Under the pieces are notes generated by a model. That model was given only the letters and a program-made list of their open reading frames with translations, was not told the origin of the DNA and did not search any database. From assembly GCF_000092365.1 (NCBI RefSeq), contig NC_014218.1:992001-1056000 (forward strand): a DNA stretch of 64,000 nucleotides. The letters run 5' to 3'. The stretch comes from Arcanobacterium haemolyticum DSM 20595 (GTDB lineage Bacteria > Actinomycetota > Actinomycetes > Actinomycetales > Actinomycetaceae). Of the stretch, positions 9,151 through 20,089 are shown piece by piece (the first letter of the stretch is position 1; every line of letters begins with the position of its first letter). The position numbers were made by a program, and so were the translations under genes.

Positions 9151-10344
9151 TCAGTCCTCCAGAACTGCGATACCTGGGAGCTCCTTGCCCTCGAGGTATT
9201 CGAGGGAAGCGCCACCACCGGTAGAAATGTGGTCAAACTTTGTCTCATCGAAACCGAGGAGACGAACAGCGGCAGCGGAATCGCCGCCGCCAACGATGGT
9301 GAATCCGTCAGCAGATTCGAGTGCAGCAGCAACAGCCTTTGTACCGTTAGCGAACGCATCGAATTCGAACACGCCCATTGGGCCGTTCCATGCGATGGTC
9401 TTCGAAGAAGCGATTGCCTGTGCGAAGAGTTCGGAGGTCTTTGGACCAATATCAAGACCCATCTTGCCTGCTGGCATGGCGTCTGCTGCAACAACTTCAG
9501 CAGGTGAATCAGCCTTAAATTCAGAAGCTACAACGGTATCGATTGGAAGCAGGAACTCAACGCCCTTTTCTGCAGCCTTTTCAATGAAAGACTGTGCAGT
9601 TTCAACCTGATCTTCTTCGAGAAGAGAAGAGCCTACTTCGTAGCCCTTAGCCTTGAGGAATGTGAAGGCCATACCGCCACCAATGATAAGGCGATCAGCC
9701 TTTTCAAGGAGGTTGGCGATAACACCGAGCTTATCGGAAACCTTAGCACCACCAAGGATAACGGTGTATGGGCGCTCTGGGTTTGCAGTTGCCTTAGAAA
9801 GGGAATCGATTTCCTTGAACACTAGTTCACCTGCTGCGGATGGCAAAACCTTAGCAATATCGTAGACCGATGCCTGCTTGCGGTGGACAACACCGAAGCC
9901 ATCAGACACGAAAGCATCAGCTAACTTAGCGTACTCGGCTGCGAGTTCTTCGCGTTCAGCATCGACCTTGGAAGATTCACGAGGATCGAAACGAACGTTT
10001 TCGAGTAAGACGACGTCACCGTCAGCCATATCTGCGGTAGCAGCGTGTGCGCCTTCGCCAATCGTGTCAGAAGCAAGAACAACATCCTTGCCAAGAAGTT
10101 CGCCAAGACGCTTTGCTACTGGAGCCAAAGAGAAGTCAGAGTTAACCTGACCCTTTGGGCGGCCAAGGTGAGCTGCCACGATAACGCGAGCACCTGCATC
10201 AACCAGACGGGTGATAGTTGGAAGAGCAGCCTTAATACGGCCATCATCTGTGATGTTCTTTTCAGCATCGAGCGGAACGTTGAAGTCCGAACGAACAAAA
10301 ACCTTCTTGCCGGCAAGATCGCCGAGCGTTTCAATAGTCCTCAT
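9151..10344 (-). CDS. pgk: Phosphoglycerate kinase
   Basis: Makes ATP and 3-phosphoglycerate from 1,3-bisphosphoglycerate. N-terminal substrate domain with RSDFNVPL and AAHLGRPKG, hinge region [11 protein letters not shown], nucleotide domain with NGPMGVFE and GGGDSAAAV near the C-terminus. 397 residues, the usual length. Separated from gap by 120 bases that contain a GC-rich hairpin, and followed 5 bases later by tpiA. Cytosolic glycolytic enzyme. Confidence 0.98.
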   Translation of the reverse strand: MRTIETLGDLAGKKVFVRSDFNVPLDAEKNITDDGRIKAALPTITRLVDAGARVIVAAHLGRPKGQVNSDFSLAPVAKRLGELLGKDVVLASDTIGEGAHAATADMADGDVVLLENVRFDPRESSKVDAEREELAAEYAKLADAFVSDGFGVVHRKQASVYDIAKVLPSAAGELVFKEIDSLSKATANPERPYTVILGGAKVSDKLGVIANLLEKADRLIIGGGMAFTFLKAKGYEVGSSLLEEDQVETAQSFIEKAAEKGVEFLLPIDTVVASEFKADSPAEVVAADAMPAGKMGLDIGPKTSELFAQAIASSKTIAWNGPMGVFEFDAFANGTKAVAAALESADGFTIVGGGDSAAAVRLLGFDETKFDHISTGGGASLEYLEGKELPGIAVLED

Positions 10345-10398
10345 AAAAGTCCTTCATATGTGGATGGCACCATCTTTGGTACCGAAATCTAACCAGAA

Positions 10399-10428
10399 GG
10401 CCCGGGCACGCTGACGCATGCCCGGGCC
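10399..10428 (-). terminator. GC-rich hairpin between gap and pgk
   Basis: A perfect 10-bp stem, GGCCCGGGCA / TGCCCGGGCC with a 10-base loop, lies 36 bases after the gap stop. No clear U-run follows on the minus strand. It is more likely an attenuator or mRNA-stabilising element that sets gap expression above pgk-tpiA. Confidence 0.5.
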
Positions 10429-10464
10429 CGCGAGTCATTACTCAAACCTGTTCGTGATTAAAAA

Positions 10465-11514
<1,050 letters not shown>

Positions 11515-11689
11515 TCAGCGAGTTCTACCCGCTGACTCACGAACGTAAGACACGACGCGCCTTAACGTTCGATCCGTGCTCCATTCTACTCGCTACCCCT
11601 ACGGTGCTGTCTAGGTAACTTCGCGCCTAGGTGAAATTAGTTGCGCAAATTGCCAATATTTTCTAGTTTTCAGTGACCTTGGGCCCGGT

Positions 11690-12682
11690 CTAGATTGTGC
11701 GCTCAGATACACCTATATGTTGGTCAACCGCGTCCATCGTGGTGGCAATGCCAAGTTCAGCTGCCCGCTTATCGGCCATCGTGTTCAGCCGGCGCAAACG
11801 CCCTGCAACAGCATCCTTTGTAGCCGGCGGAGTAAGCCTCTCCCCTAGTAAATTAAGCGAATCATCCGGATACTTAATTCTAAATTCTCCAGCCTGGCGC
11901 AAATTTTCTGGAATATCATCGCCGAGGATATCGAATGCTCGCTTCACTCGAATAACAGCAACAACCGCCGCATCGGCGCTTCTGCGCATATTGGCATCGT
12001 CAAAGTTGGCAAGCCTATTAGCTTGGCCATGCACTTCTCGTTCAGTACGGAGATCTTCCCATGTGAGCACAGCATCGTGCGCCCCAATCCGAGCAAGCAT
12101 CGCCGCAATTCCATCGCCTTCACGGATATCTACCCGAATAGAGCCACGCGATTCCCGTGCTCGATATGACACATCGAGCCTCCGCGCCAAACCGCCAATT
12201 GCATACGCCGCTTCCATTGACGGGCATGTAATTTCTAGAGCCGCATTGCGCCCAGGTTCAAGCAAAGATCCACGTGCCAAGAAAGCACCACGCCACGCAG
12301 CAGCAGCATCAGCTTTTGTGCCGCCTACGATCTGTGGCGCTAACCCGCGAATCGGCCGCCCGCGTGGATCTAAAATACCGGCACGTTTAGCGATGCGTTC
12401 TCCATCTTTTACCACTCGCAGAAGATACATGTTTCCTTGCCGCATCGAATTACTGATAGCAACGATCTCAGCTTCCACAGAATAAACTTTCCGCACTAAT
12501 TCCGCTAAGTGATGGGTGGCGCCAAGGTGAGTCAGCTCTGCTTGTAGAGAGATGATCCCGCCGTTGATGTGGAGTCCGCCAGCAAATCGGAACATGCTCG
12601 ACAGCTCCGCAACCATCGACGAAAGGTTATGTGGGTAAACGTGACAGATTTCGTCCTTCACAGATGTTGTCAATGCTGGCAT
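11690..12682 (-). CDS. whiA: WhiA sporulation/cell-division regulator
   Basis: Protein of the WhiA family, which combines a degenerate LAGLIDADG homing-endonuclease-like domain (residues about 20-200) with a C-terminal helix-turn-helix. Visible landmarks are the N-terminal VKDEICHV, RFAGGLHI, RGAFLARGSL, and the C-terminal LGERLTPPATKDAVAGRLRRLN helix-turn-helix. In Streptomyces it acts with WhiB at cell-division promoters; in non-sporulating relatives it is kept as a conserved regulator. AAGGAG lies 5 bases before the ATG. Follows rapZ-yvcK in the conserved uvrC-rapZ-yvcK-whiA order. Confidence 0.95.
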   Translation of the reverse strand: MPALTTSVKDEICHVYPHNLSSMVAELSSMFRFAGGLHINGGIISLQAELTHLGATHHLAELVRKVYSVEAEIVAISNSMRQGNMYLLRVVKDGERIAKRAGILDPRGRPIRGLAPQIVGGTKADAAAAWRGAFLARGSLLEPGRNAALEITCPSMEAAYAIGGLARRLDVSYRARESRGSIRVDIREGDGIAAMLARIGAHDAVLTWEDLRTEREVHGQANRLANFDDANMRRSADAAVVAVIRVKRAFDILGDDIPENLRQAGEFRIKYPDDSLNLLGERLTPPATKDAVAGRLRRLNTMADKRAAELGIATTMDAVDQHIGVSERTI

Positions 12683-12743
12683 CTGGACTCCTTAAGCAGA
12701 TATGACTCGGCGAGTGATTTGATACTACAAGTTTGGGTATGTA

Positions 12744-13715
12744 TTACGCCGATTGCAATGAAAGATTATCGAAAACTTCACGAAACGCGGCGGCTAAGAA
12801 AAGAGGATCGTGTTGCGCTGGGTTGGCACGCTGTGCCACGTGATAATCGACGACGACGGCGCCCACACGTTTCGCTGCTTCTGCCAGTTGTGGATCGGCT
12901 AGGTTGGCCGAGCTATCGATAACGATCGCATCAATGCGCACATCTGGCGCATGCTTATGAAAGGCGTCGATCAGTTCCGCAGGCGTAGCACTCATTGTTT
13001 CGTCATCTGGCACCAAATTGATAACTAATGCCCTCCGCGCAGAAGTCGCAACCAACGCTTGACGCAATTGTGGAATTAGCAGATGCGGAACGATCGAGGT
13101 GTACCACGAACCTGGCCCGAAAATAACCCAATCAGCATCGTCAATCGCAGACACGGCAGCCGGATGCGCTGGCGGTTCGGAAGGAATAATTCCTACTCGT
13201 TCCACCTGCCCACGGCATTTTGCTACAGCAACTTGGCCGCACACGGTCGTCAGTTCCCCGCTCTTCTTGCGAACATCGGCCTCAATCTGCAACGGGATTT
13301 GAGCCATCGGCACCACGCGGCCACGAATCCCAAGTAATCGCCCGACAAGATCCAACCCGTCAAGTTCATCATTCAACAGATGCCAGGTGGCAACAATGAG
13401 CAGGTTGCCGACGGCGTGCCCATCCAGTGGCCCCGTTGAAGAAAAACGGTATTGCAGGACATCCCGCCAGGTTTGGCCCCAATCGCCGTCGTCACATAAC
13501 GCAGCCAGCGCCATTCGTAAATCGCCAGGTGGCAATACGTCCATTTCCTGCCGGATACGACCGGAGGAACCGCCGTCGTCGGCTACTGTTACCACCGCAG
13601 TAAGGTGAGGTGTCAAAATACGCAACGCTGAAAGCGACGCGTACAAACCATGCCCGCCACCCAACGCCACAACGTGAGGGCCACGCGCCCCAAAATCTCG
13701 CCTTTCGGCCATCAT
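12744..13715 (-). CDS. yvcK: YvcK-family (gluconeogenesis factor / CofD-like) protein
   Basis: UPF0052/CofD-like fold protein that binds UDP-sugars in characterised homologues and supports cell-wall synthesis under gluconeogenic growth. N-terminal nucleotide-binding motif VVALGGGHGLYASLSALR, then VTVADDGGSSGRIR and PPGDLRMALAAL, and the conserved GPGSWYTSIVPHLL. 323 residues. The ATG at 13715 overlaps the rapZ stop as ATGA. The coupled rapZ-yvcK pair is conserved through Actinobacteria and Firmicutes. Confidence 0.93.
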   Translation of the reverse strand: MMAERRDFGARGPHVVALGGGHGLYASLSALRILTPHLTAVVTVADDGGSSGRIRQEMDVLPPGDLRMALAALCDDGDWGQTWRDVLQYRFSSTGPLDGHAVGNLLIVATWHLLNDELDGLDLVGRLLGIRGRVVPMAQIPLQIEADVRKKSGELTTVCGQVAVAKCRGQVERVGIIPSEPPAHPAAVSAIDDADWVIFGPGSWYTSIVPHLLIPQLRQALVATSARRALVINLVPDDETMSATPAELIDAFHKHAPDVRIDAIVIDSSANLADPQLAEAAKRVGAVVVDYHVAQRANPAQHDPLFLAAAFREVFDNLSLQSA

Positions 13716-14647
13716 TCACGTCCTAAATCACGGTGCAACGTGCGCACAGAATGACCGAGTGCGCGCAACTGTTCAGAAACAAACTCAGTCATGGCAACAG
13801 AACGATGCTTACCGCCTGTACACCCAATCGCAATCGTGACGTACGGTTTCAGCTCACGAACGTAACCATCCAAAATCGGATGAATCAAGTCAACGTACTT
13901 CGTAGCGAATTCGCGAGCACCGTTGATCCCTAACACGAAATCGCGCACGGGAGCATCGCGGCCGGTGAGGTTTCGAAGTTCGGTTACCCAATATGGATTT
14001 GGCAAGAAACGAACGTCGGCAACGTGATCCGCATCCATCGGCAGTCCATACTTAAACCCGAAACTCATCACTGTCACATGGACATCAGATTCCGTAGACG
14101 TTGCAACCAATTTGCGTACCTGCCGCGACAAATCATGAACGGATAAATCGGATGTATCAATCAGCATATCGGCACGGCGCCGCAACGGAGCCAAAATCTC
14201 CCGCTCCTGCGCAATCCCATCAAGCAACCGGCCATCACCTTGCAACGGATGCGGGCGGCGCACCGATTCATACCGTTGCACAAGCACTTGATCGGATGCA
14301 TCCAAAAACAGGATCCGGTAATCCACCGAATGCCCCTGCAACGATTCTATGATTCCTTCAAGCTCCCGGAAAAACTCGCGGGAACGCACGTCCACAACGG
14401 CAGCCAAACGGCGCACACCCGATGTTGGCGTCACCAACCCCGCCAACGCGGAGAGCAACCGCGGCGGCAAATTATCAACCACATACCATCCCAAGTCTTC
14501 CAAAGTCGCCGCAGCACGTGAACGCCCGGCCCCTGACATACCAGTAATAATAAGGATCTCTGGAATATCTGGGGTTGGGAGTGCGGCGGTGACATCATCG
14601 ATCACCACGCCGAGCGGAATGTTAGCTGTATCGTTAATGTTGTCCAT
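13712..14647 (-). CDS. rapZ: RapZ/YvcJ nucleotide-binding protein
   Basis: P-loop protein of the RapZ family. Walker A GMSGAGRS near residue 35, then YVVDNLPPRLL, and the family C-terminal domain with SFGFKYGLP, DVRFLPNPYW and IGCTGGKHRSV. 311 residues. In enterobacteria the homologue controls glucosamine-6-phosphate synthase through small RNAs; in Gram-positives the role is unclear, so only nucleotide hydrolysis is safe. The start at 14647 lies 20 bases after the uvrC stop and shows no clear Shine-Dalgarno; CAAGAT ends 6 bases upstream. Confidence 0.92.
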   Translation of the reverse strand: MDNINDTANIPLGVVIDDVTAALPTPDIPEILIITGMSGAGRSRAAATLEDLGWYVVDNLPPRLLSALAGLVTPTSGVRRLAAVVDVRSREFFRELEGIIESLQGHSVDYRILFLDASDQVLVQRYESVRRPHPLQGDGRLLDGIAQEREILAPLRRRADMLIDTSDLSVHDLSRQVRKLVATSTESDVHVTVMSFGFKYGLPMDADHVADVRFLPNPYWVTELRNLTGRDAPVRDFVLGINGAREFATKYVDLIHPILDGYVRELKPYVTIAIGCTGGKHRSVAMTEFVSEQLRALGHSVRTLHRDLGRE

Positions 14648-14666
14648 ATCACTATCTTGCCAAATT

Positions 14667-16636
14667 TTATGGGGTGGTGGCTAACTGCGTTTGTAGAGCC
14701 CTCGCCAACGCGGGCCCGATTCCGGGTGCCGCAAGAAGCTCATCATACGTAGCCGCCTTGATTTTTGCGAGCGATCCGAAGTGTTTGAGGAGCGCTTTTT
14801 GTTTTGCCGGGCCGAGCCCTGGCACGTCGTCGAGTGCAGAGCGAGTCATCGCCTTGCTGCGTTTCTTCCGGTGGAACGTGATGGCGAATCGGTGCGATTC
14901 GTCGCGCACATATTGCAGCAGCCGAAGCGCTGGGGACGAACGCGAGAGGATCACTGGGAACTCCTCCCCTGGGACCCAGATTTCTTCGAGCCGCTTTGCC
15001 AGCCCGATCACCATGAGGTTTGCGCCCATGTCATTAATCACGCGTTGAGCCGCGTTTACTTGTGGCAGGCCACCATCAACCACGATCAGATCCGGGGTGT
15101 AGGCGAATTTCCGTGGCTGGGTTGCGTTGGGATCTGGGGTTTCGATTGGTTCGTCATCGGAGGCATCATCTGCCGCGGCGCCCGATTGAAGGCGTGCGAG
15201 GCGGCGGCGCAAGACTTCGTCCATGGCCGCGGTATCGTCACGGGCTCCCTGGCCGTCTGGCCCACGGACGATAAAGTGCCGATAGTCCGATTTTTTCGCA
15301 AGAGCATCTTCGAACACAACCATCGATGCCACCTGGTGGGTGCCTTGCGTATGCGAGACGTCGTAGCATTCGATTCGCAGTGGCGCACGTTCCAGCCCGA
15401 GCCCGTCACGCAATTCTTCGAGTGCCTGCGAACGTTCCGTAATATCGCCGGCACGCTGGATTTTGTGGCGTTGGAGCGCTTGGACCGCGTTCGTATGCAC
15501 GGTTTGGGCCAGTTGTGCTTTCGCTCCGCGTTGCGGAGTGCGAATTTTGACGCTTCCACCGCGCAGGTTCCCAAGCCATTCTTCCAGCGTTTCGCGTTCC
15601 GCAGGTTCGGACGGAACCCAGATTTCCCGCGGGATTGCGTCGGTTGCCGTGTGTTCGACGTCGTCAATTGACCTTGCGTTGCTAAGTTTTTTCGGCGACG
15701 ACGTGGGTGCATACCCACCGTAAACTTGCAGAAGAAGCTGGTTGAGCAGATCGGCTTCTCCAAGACCTTCAACGGTGGTAACCCAGCCGCGTTGGCCACG
15801 GATGCGCCCGCCACGCACGAAAAACACCTGCACGGATGCTTCCAGTTCATCGAATTCGAGGCCGAAAATATCGGCATCAATATCGCGATCAAGCACCACC
15901 GTGTTTCGTTCGGCAACGGTTGTCAAGGCTGCCACATCATCACGAAGGCGAGCTGCGCGTTCAAAATCTTGATCGGCGGCAGCCTCCATCATCTGGGCTG
16001 TTTTTCTTTGATGAGTTTTTCGCCAGAACCATCCAAGAATGCGATCATATCGCGGGCGATCTGGCGGTGTTCTTCTTCGGTGACTCGGCCGATACACGGC
16101 GCTGCACATTTATCAATGTAGCCGTTCAAGCATGGCCGGCCAGTGCGTTGGGCTGAATTGAACACGCCTTTGGTACATGAACGCATGGGGAAGACTCGTA
16201 GCAAAAGATCGAGCGCTTCGCGTACGGCCCACACTTTCGTGTACGGGCCGTAATACTTATCTGCTTTGCGGTGAGCATTACGGGTGACGAGCACGCGCGG
16301 ATATTTTTCGCTCATTGTAACGGTGAGGTACGGGTACGATTTATCATCCCGATACATCACGTTAAAACGCGGAGCGAATTCTTTAATCCAGGCGTATTCA
16401 AGCGTGAGGGCTTCAATTTCCGATCCAACAACCACCCACTGCACGTTGACGGCGGTAAAAACCATCGCCCGTGTGCGTGGGTGGAGTTGGGCTGGATCTT
16501 GGAAATAGTTGGATAGGCGGTTTCGCAAGGATGACGCTTTGCCGACGTAGATGACTCTGCCTTCGTCGTCAATAAACCGGTACACCCCCGGGTTAGTGGG
16601 GATGTCCGTTGGGCGATAACTTTGCGGATCGGCCAT
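14667..16636 (-). pseudogene. uvrC: UvrABC subunit C, interrupted by one frameshift
   Basis: UvrC makes both incisions in nucleotide excision repair. The first part (16636 to 15989) carries the GIY-YIG nuclease ([19 protein letters not shown]) and stops at TGA 15989. The rest continues in another frame from about 16005: the UVR motif (DQDFERAARLRDD), the RNase-H-like domain and the tandem HhH (DVPGLGPAKQKALLKHFG) down to 14667. The break lies at a run of five A on the coding strand (16001-16005). One more A would restore ...[11 protein letters not shown]. Everything else is intact, so this is a recent mutation, a homopolymer sequencing error, or ribosomal slippage. It follows uvrA by 2 bases. 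Confidence 0.9.
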
Positions 16637-16638
16637 GC

Positions 16639-19506
16639 TTACGCCACGGTTCTTGCTGCTTGAAGAAGAGGCTTCAGGAATCGGCCTGTGTGTGATTCTT
16701 CCACCTTAGCCACGGTTTCTGGTGTGCCTTCGGCAATCACCAGGCCGCCTCCACGGCCACCTTCTGGGCCCAGATCGATCACCCAATCGGCTGATTTAAT
16801 TACGTCTAGATTATGTTCAATAACGATAACCGTATTGCCCTTATCTGTGAGCGATTGGAGAACGCCAAGCAGTTTACGAACGTCTTCAAAGTGGAGGCCG
16901 GTTGTTGGTTCGTCAAGAACGTACACGGTACGGCCGGTGGAGCGGCGGTGCAGTTCGGATGCTAGTTTGACGCGCTGGGCTTCGCCACCAGAAAGCGTGG
17001 TTGCTGGCTGCCCTAATCGCACATACCCAAGGCCAACGAGTTCAAGCATCTCAAGGTATTTGGCAATACGGTTAACGTTGCCAAAGAATTCACGCGCCTC
17101 AGTGATGGTCATATCCAACACTTCAGCCACATTCTTCCCCTTGTAATGAACTTGGAGAGTTTCCCTGTTATAGCGCGCCCCATGGCACACTTCGCACGGA
17201 ACATACACGTCTGGTAAGAAGTTCATCTCGATCTTCAGCGTGCCATCGCCAGAACACGCTTCACAACGGCCACCTTTAACATTGAACGAAAAACGGCCAG
17301 GCCCATAGCCGCGAACCTTCGCTTCTTGGGTTTCAGCGAAGAGCTTGCGGATCGGATCCCACATTCCGGTGTAGGTTGCCGGGTTAGACCGTGGTGAACG
17401 CCCAATAGGTGACTGATCCACGTGGACCACTTTGTCTAGTTCTTCAAGCCCGGTGACTTTCTTATGCTTGCCGGGTAGCGAACGCGCTCTATTGAGTTCG
17501 TTTGCCAAGACTTTGTAGAGGATCGTGTTCACAAGCGACGATTTTCCAGAACCAGATACGCCAGTAACAGCTGTAAATACGCCAATCGGGAATTTCACGG
17601 TGACGTTTTGCAGGTTGTTTTCCTGTGCTCCGCTCACAGTGATGTGCTTTTTCTTATCAATTTTGCGGCGTTCGGTTGGCACAGTGATCGCACGCTTACC
17701 GGTGAGGTAATCGCCGGTAATGGAACGGTTGGCCTGGCTAATCTTGGCAGGTTCGCCAGAGAAGACGATTTCTCCACCGTGTTCGCCAGCGCCTGGCCCG
17801 ATATCTACAAGCCAATCGGCCTGCCGGATCGTATCCTCATCGTGTTCTACCACAATCAACGTGTTGCCCAAATCGCGCAACCGGGTGAGTGCTTCAAGAA
17901 GCTTTTCGTTATCGCGCTGGTGCAATCCGATCGATGGCTCATCCAACACATACAGCACGCCAACAAGGCCAGAACCGATCTGGGTAGCAAGGCGAATACG
18001 CTGCGCTTCACCGCCAGAAAGAGTACCAGCAGCACGCGAAAGCGTGAGGTAATCAAGGCCAACGGATACAAGGAAGGTCAAACGCTCCACGACTTCGCGC
18101 AACACTTGTTCTGCGATCTTCTTGGAGCGCTCGTCCAAATCGATGTGCGTCACGTAGTCAAGTGCTTCACCGATAGGAAGATCGGTCAATTCAGCAATGT
18201 TGAGTTTTCCTACTCGAACAGCCAAGACTTCTGGCCGCAAACGAGCACCACCACATTCTGAACAGGCGACTTCCCGCATAAATCCTGCATACCGATCTTT
18301 AGACCAGTCAGATTCTGTTTCATCATGCTTGCGCTTCACGAAATTCAGTACACCTTCAAAACCAGATGAGTACACTTTTTCACGGCCCCACCGGTTGCGG
18401 TACTTCATCTTCACTTTGAAATCACGGCCACGCAAAATCGCATCTTTAACAGCCTTTGGAAGTTTCTTCCACGGTGTAGACAGATCGAAATCCATCTCCT
18501 CTGCCAAACTAGACAACTGACGCAGGTGATAATCGCGCGCGGTAGCCGATGCAGTCACAGACCACGGCAACACTGCCCCATCTTCAATTGTCAAATCTTC
18601 ATCCGGGATAACCAGATCCGGATCTACCTGGAGTTTGAATCCGATGCCATCGCATTCTGGGCAGGCGCCATACGGCGCGTTAAACGAGAACGTGCGAGGT
18701 TCAATTTCCTCAAGTTCGAGCGGGTGATCGTTCGGACAAGAACGATGCTCCGAAAAACGGCGCTCACGATCCGGATCATCCTGATCACGATCAACATATT
18801 CGATCACAGCCACGCCCTTCGAAAGCCGAAGGGCATTTTCAATCGAATCGTTCAGGCGGGAAGCAATCCCTTCGCGAATCGCCAACCGATCCACAACCAC
18901 GTCAATATCGTGCTTATACGTTTTGGCCAATGCCGGCGCTTCATCCAAACGATACACGGTACCATCGATACGAGCACGCGAATAACCATCAGTTTGTAGT
19001 TGTTTCAGCAGTTCAAGGTGTTCGCCTTTACGCCCACGAATCACCGGAGCAAGAATATGGATACGCGTACCATCTTCTTCCTCAAGTAGCCGGTTCACAA
19101 TCTGTTCGGCCGATTGCGCTTCAATCAGCGCACCACATTCCGGGCAATACTGCGTGCCCGCGCGAGCATAGAGCAAACGCAGGTAGTCATACACTTCAGT
19201 AATCGTGCCGACCGTTGAACGAGGGTTCCGGTTCGTCGATTTCTGATCGATCGACACAGCCGGTGATAAGCCTTCGATAAAATCAACAGCCGGCTTATCC
19301 ATCTGCCCCAAGAACTGCCGGGCATAGGAGGATAGAGATTCGACGTAGCGCCGCTGGCCTTCTGCGAAGATCGTATCGAACGCCAATGACGATTTACCAG
19401 ACCCCGATAAGCCAGTAAAGACAACCATCTTGTCCCGTGGAATATCGAGCGTTACGTTGCGGAGGTTATGCTCGCGAGCACCTTGAATATGGATTGAATC
19501 ATGCAC
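16639..19506 (-). CDS. uvrA: UvrABC subunit A
   Basis: DNA damage-recognition ATPase of nucleotide excision repair. Two ABC modules: Walker [15 protein letters not shown], then the second [12 protein letters not shown]; signatures LSGGEAQR twice; zinc-binding cysteine clusters [16 protein letters not shown] and CEACSGDG. The GTG at 19506 is chosen: the protein then begins [15 protein letters not shown], as in homologues, and TAAGAT ends 7 bases upstream, fitting a leaderless transcript. GTG/ATG codons further up to 19590 add residues unlike the family. 955 residues. Operon with uvrC; no LexA box is visible in its upstream region. Confidence 0.96.
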   Translation of the reverse strand: MHDSIHIQGAREHNLRNVTLDIPRDKMVVFTGLSGSGKSSLAFDTIFAEGQRRYVESLSSYARQFLGQMDKPAVDFIEGLSPAVSIDQKSTNRNPRSTVGTITEVYDYLRLLYARAGTQYCPECGALIEAQSAEQIVNRLLEEEDGTRIHILAPVIRGRKGEHLELLKQLQTDGYSRARIDGTVYRLDEAPALAKTYKHDIDVVVDRLAIREGIASRLNDSIENALRLSKGVAVIEYVDRDQDDPDRERRFSEHRSCPNDHPLELEEIEPRTFSFNAPYGACPECDGIGFKLQVDPDLVIPDEDLTIEDGAVLPWSVTASATARDYHLRQLSSLAEEMDFDLSTPWKKLPKAVKDAILRGRDFKVKMKYRNRWGREKVYSSGFEGVLNFVKRKHDETESDWSKDRYAGFMREVACSECGGARLRPEVLAVRVGKLNIAELTDLPIGEALDYVTHIDLDERSKKIAEQVLREVVERLTFLVSVGLDYLTLSRAAGTLSGGEAQRIRLATQIGSGLVGVLYVLDEPSIGLHQRDNEKLLEALTRLRDLGNTLIVVEHDEDTIRQADWLVDIGPGAGEHGGEIVFSGEPAKISQANRSITGDYLTGKRAITVPTERRKIDKKKHITVSGAQENNLQNVTVKFPIGVFTAVTGVSGSGKSSLVNTILYKVLANELNRARSLPGKHKKVTGLEELDKVVHVDQSPIGRSPRSNPATYTGMWDPIRKLFAETQEAKVRGYGPGRFSFNVKGGRCEACSGDGTLKIEMNFLPDVYVPCEVCHGARYNRETLQVHYKGKNVAEVLDMTITEAREFFGNVNRIAKYLEMLELVGLGYVRLGQPATTLSGGEAQRVKLASELHRRSTGRTVYVLDEPTTGLHFEDVRKLLGVLQSLTDKGNTVIVIEHNLDVIKSADWVIDLGPEGGRGGGLVIAEGTPETVAKVEESHTGRFLKPLLQAARTVA

Positions 19507-19513
19507 GCTTCCG

Positions 19514-19519
19514 ATCTTA
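19514..19519 (-). promoter_or_regulatory. Candidate leaderless -10 for uvrA
   Basis: TAAGAT ends 7 bases before GTG 19506. It sits back to back with the matching element of the divergent YCII gene. Confidence 0.5.
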
Positions 19520-19567
19520 CCGATCACCTCCGACACGTTTCCACGCCAGTTTTCCTTCAGCACAACG

Positions 19568-19573
19568 TAAGAT
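19568..19573 (+). promoter_or_regulatory. Candidate leaderless -10 for the YCII gene
   Basis: TAAGAT ends 7 bases before ATG 19581, and no Shine-Dalgarno is present. Confidence 0.5.
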
Positions 19574-19580
19574 AGTGCAC

Positions 19581-19859
19581 ATGGATACATATGCAGTTAT
19601 TTACACATACGATCAGGCTCAAGCAGATCTCACCGCCGAGGTCCGTCCACACCACCGCGAGTTTCTCAAGTCTCTCTTTGATACAGGCGCTTTGAAGGCA
19701 TCCGGTCCTTTGGACGGCGGGCGCGCACTCATCGTCGTCGAAGCTGAATCCGCCGAAGGCGCCCGCGAACTTCTTGTTCGCGATCCGTTCAATGAAGCCG
19801 GAGTGATTTCCGATATTGACGTCGCCAAGTGGACTGTTATTTACGGCCCGTGGGCGTGA
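19581..19859 (+). CDS. YCII-domain protein
   Basis: A 92-residue protein with the YCII ferredoxin-like fold: YAVIYTYDQ at the start, a central [23 protein letters not shown] block holding the conserved His, then [24 protein letters not shown] and the C-terminal WTVIYGPW. Family members resemble muconolactone isomerase and a few have a His-Asp catalytic pair, but most have no known reaction. ATG 19581 is chosen over upstream in-frame codons because the family starts here and TAAGAT lies 7 bases upstream. Divergent from uvrA. No function is assigned. Confidence 0.85.
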   Translation: MDTYAVIYTYDQAQADLTAEVRPHHREFLKSLFDTGALKASGPLDGGRALIVVEAESAEGARELLVRDPFNEAGVISDIDVAKWTVIYGPWA

Positions 19860-19860
19860 C

Positions 19861-19989
19861 GTGCGCAAAGATCCGCTGATTATCGGGATTATTCTTGCCC
19901 TTTATTTCGGATCGATCGGCTTAGCCCAGATCGTGCTACTCATGTTACGAATCCTCACGCTACGAACCTACGTTTTGGTAATGTGCTGA
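19861..19989 (+). CDS. Possible 42-residue membrane peptide
   Basis: A GTG-started frame begins two bases after the YCII stop and encodes a basic N-terminus (RKD), a hydrophobic stretch of about 25 residues, and a C-terminal LRILTLRTYVLVMC. A single transmembrane helix with positive residues on one side would fit a small inner-membrane peptide co-transcribed with the YCII gene. No ribosome-binding site is needed if translation is coupled. Length alone makes chance possible; not recognised from any family. Confidence 0.35.
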   Translation: MRKDPLIIGIILALYFGSIGLAQIVLLMLRILTLRTYVLVMC

Positions 19990-19995
19990 CTATAG

Positions 19996-20028
19996 CCGAA
20001 ATGGCGGCAATATATGCCGCCATTTCGG
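19996..20028. terminator. Bidirectional stem-loop between the YCII gene and terC
   Basis: Perfect 14-bp stem CCGAAATGGCGGCA / TGCCGCCATTTCGG with a 5-base loop, 7 bases after the small frame and 62 bases after the terC stop. T-tracts are poor on both sides. Confidence 0.7.
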
Positions 20029-20089
20029 AAATAATCACGGCCGCCGTCTGTATGCAGGAATTTTCCTGCCCCAACGCCGTTGATTAGCC

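Noticed and set aside
14781-15671. 296-residue plus-strand frame across uvrC
   Set aside because: Antisense shadow of uvrC; low complexity and no domain signature.
15995-16008. Programmed -1 frameshift in uvrC
   Set aside because: The site AGAAAAAC is not a canonical X-XXY-YYZ slippery heptamer and UvrC is not known to need one. A homopolymer indel is simpler, though not excluded.
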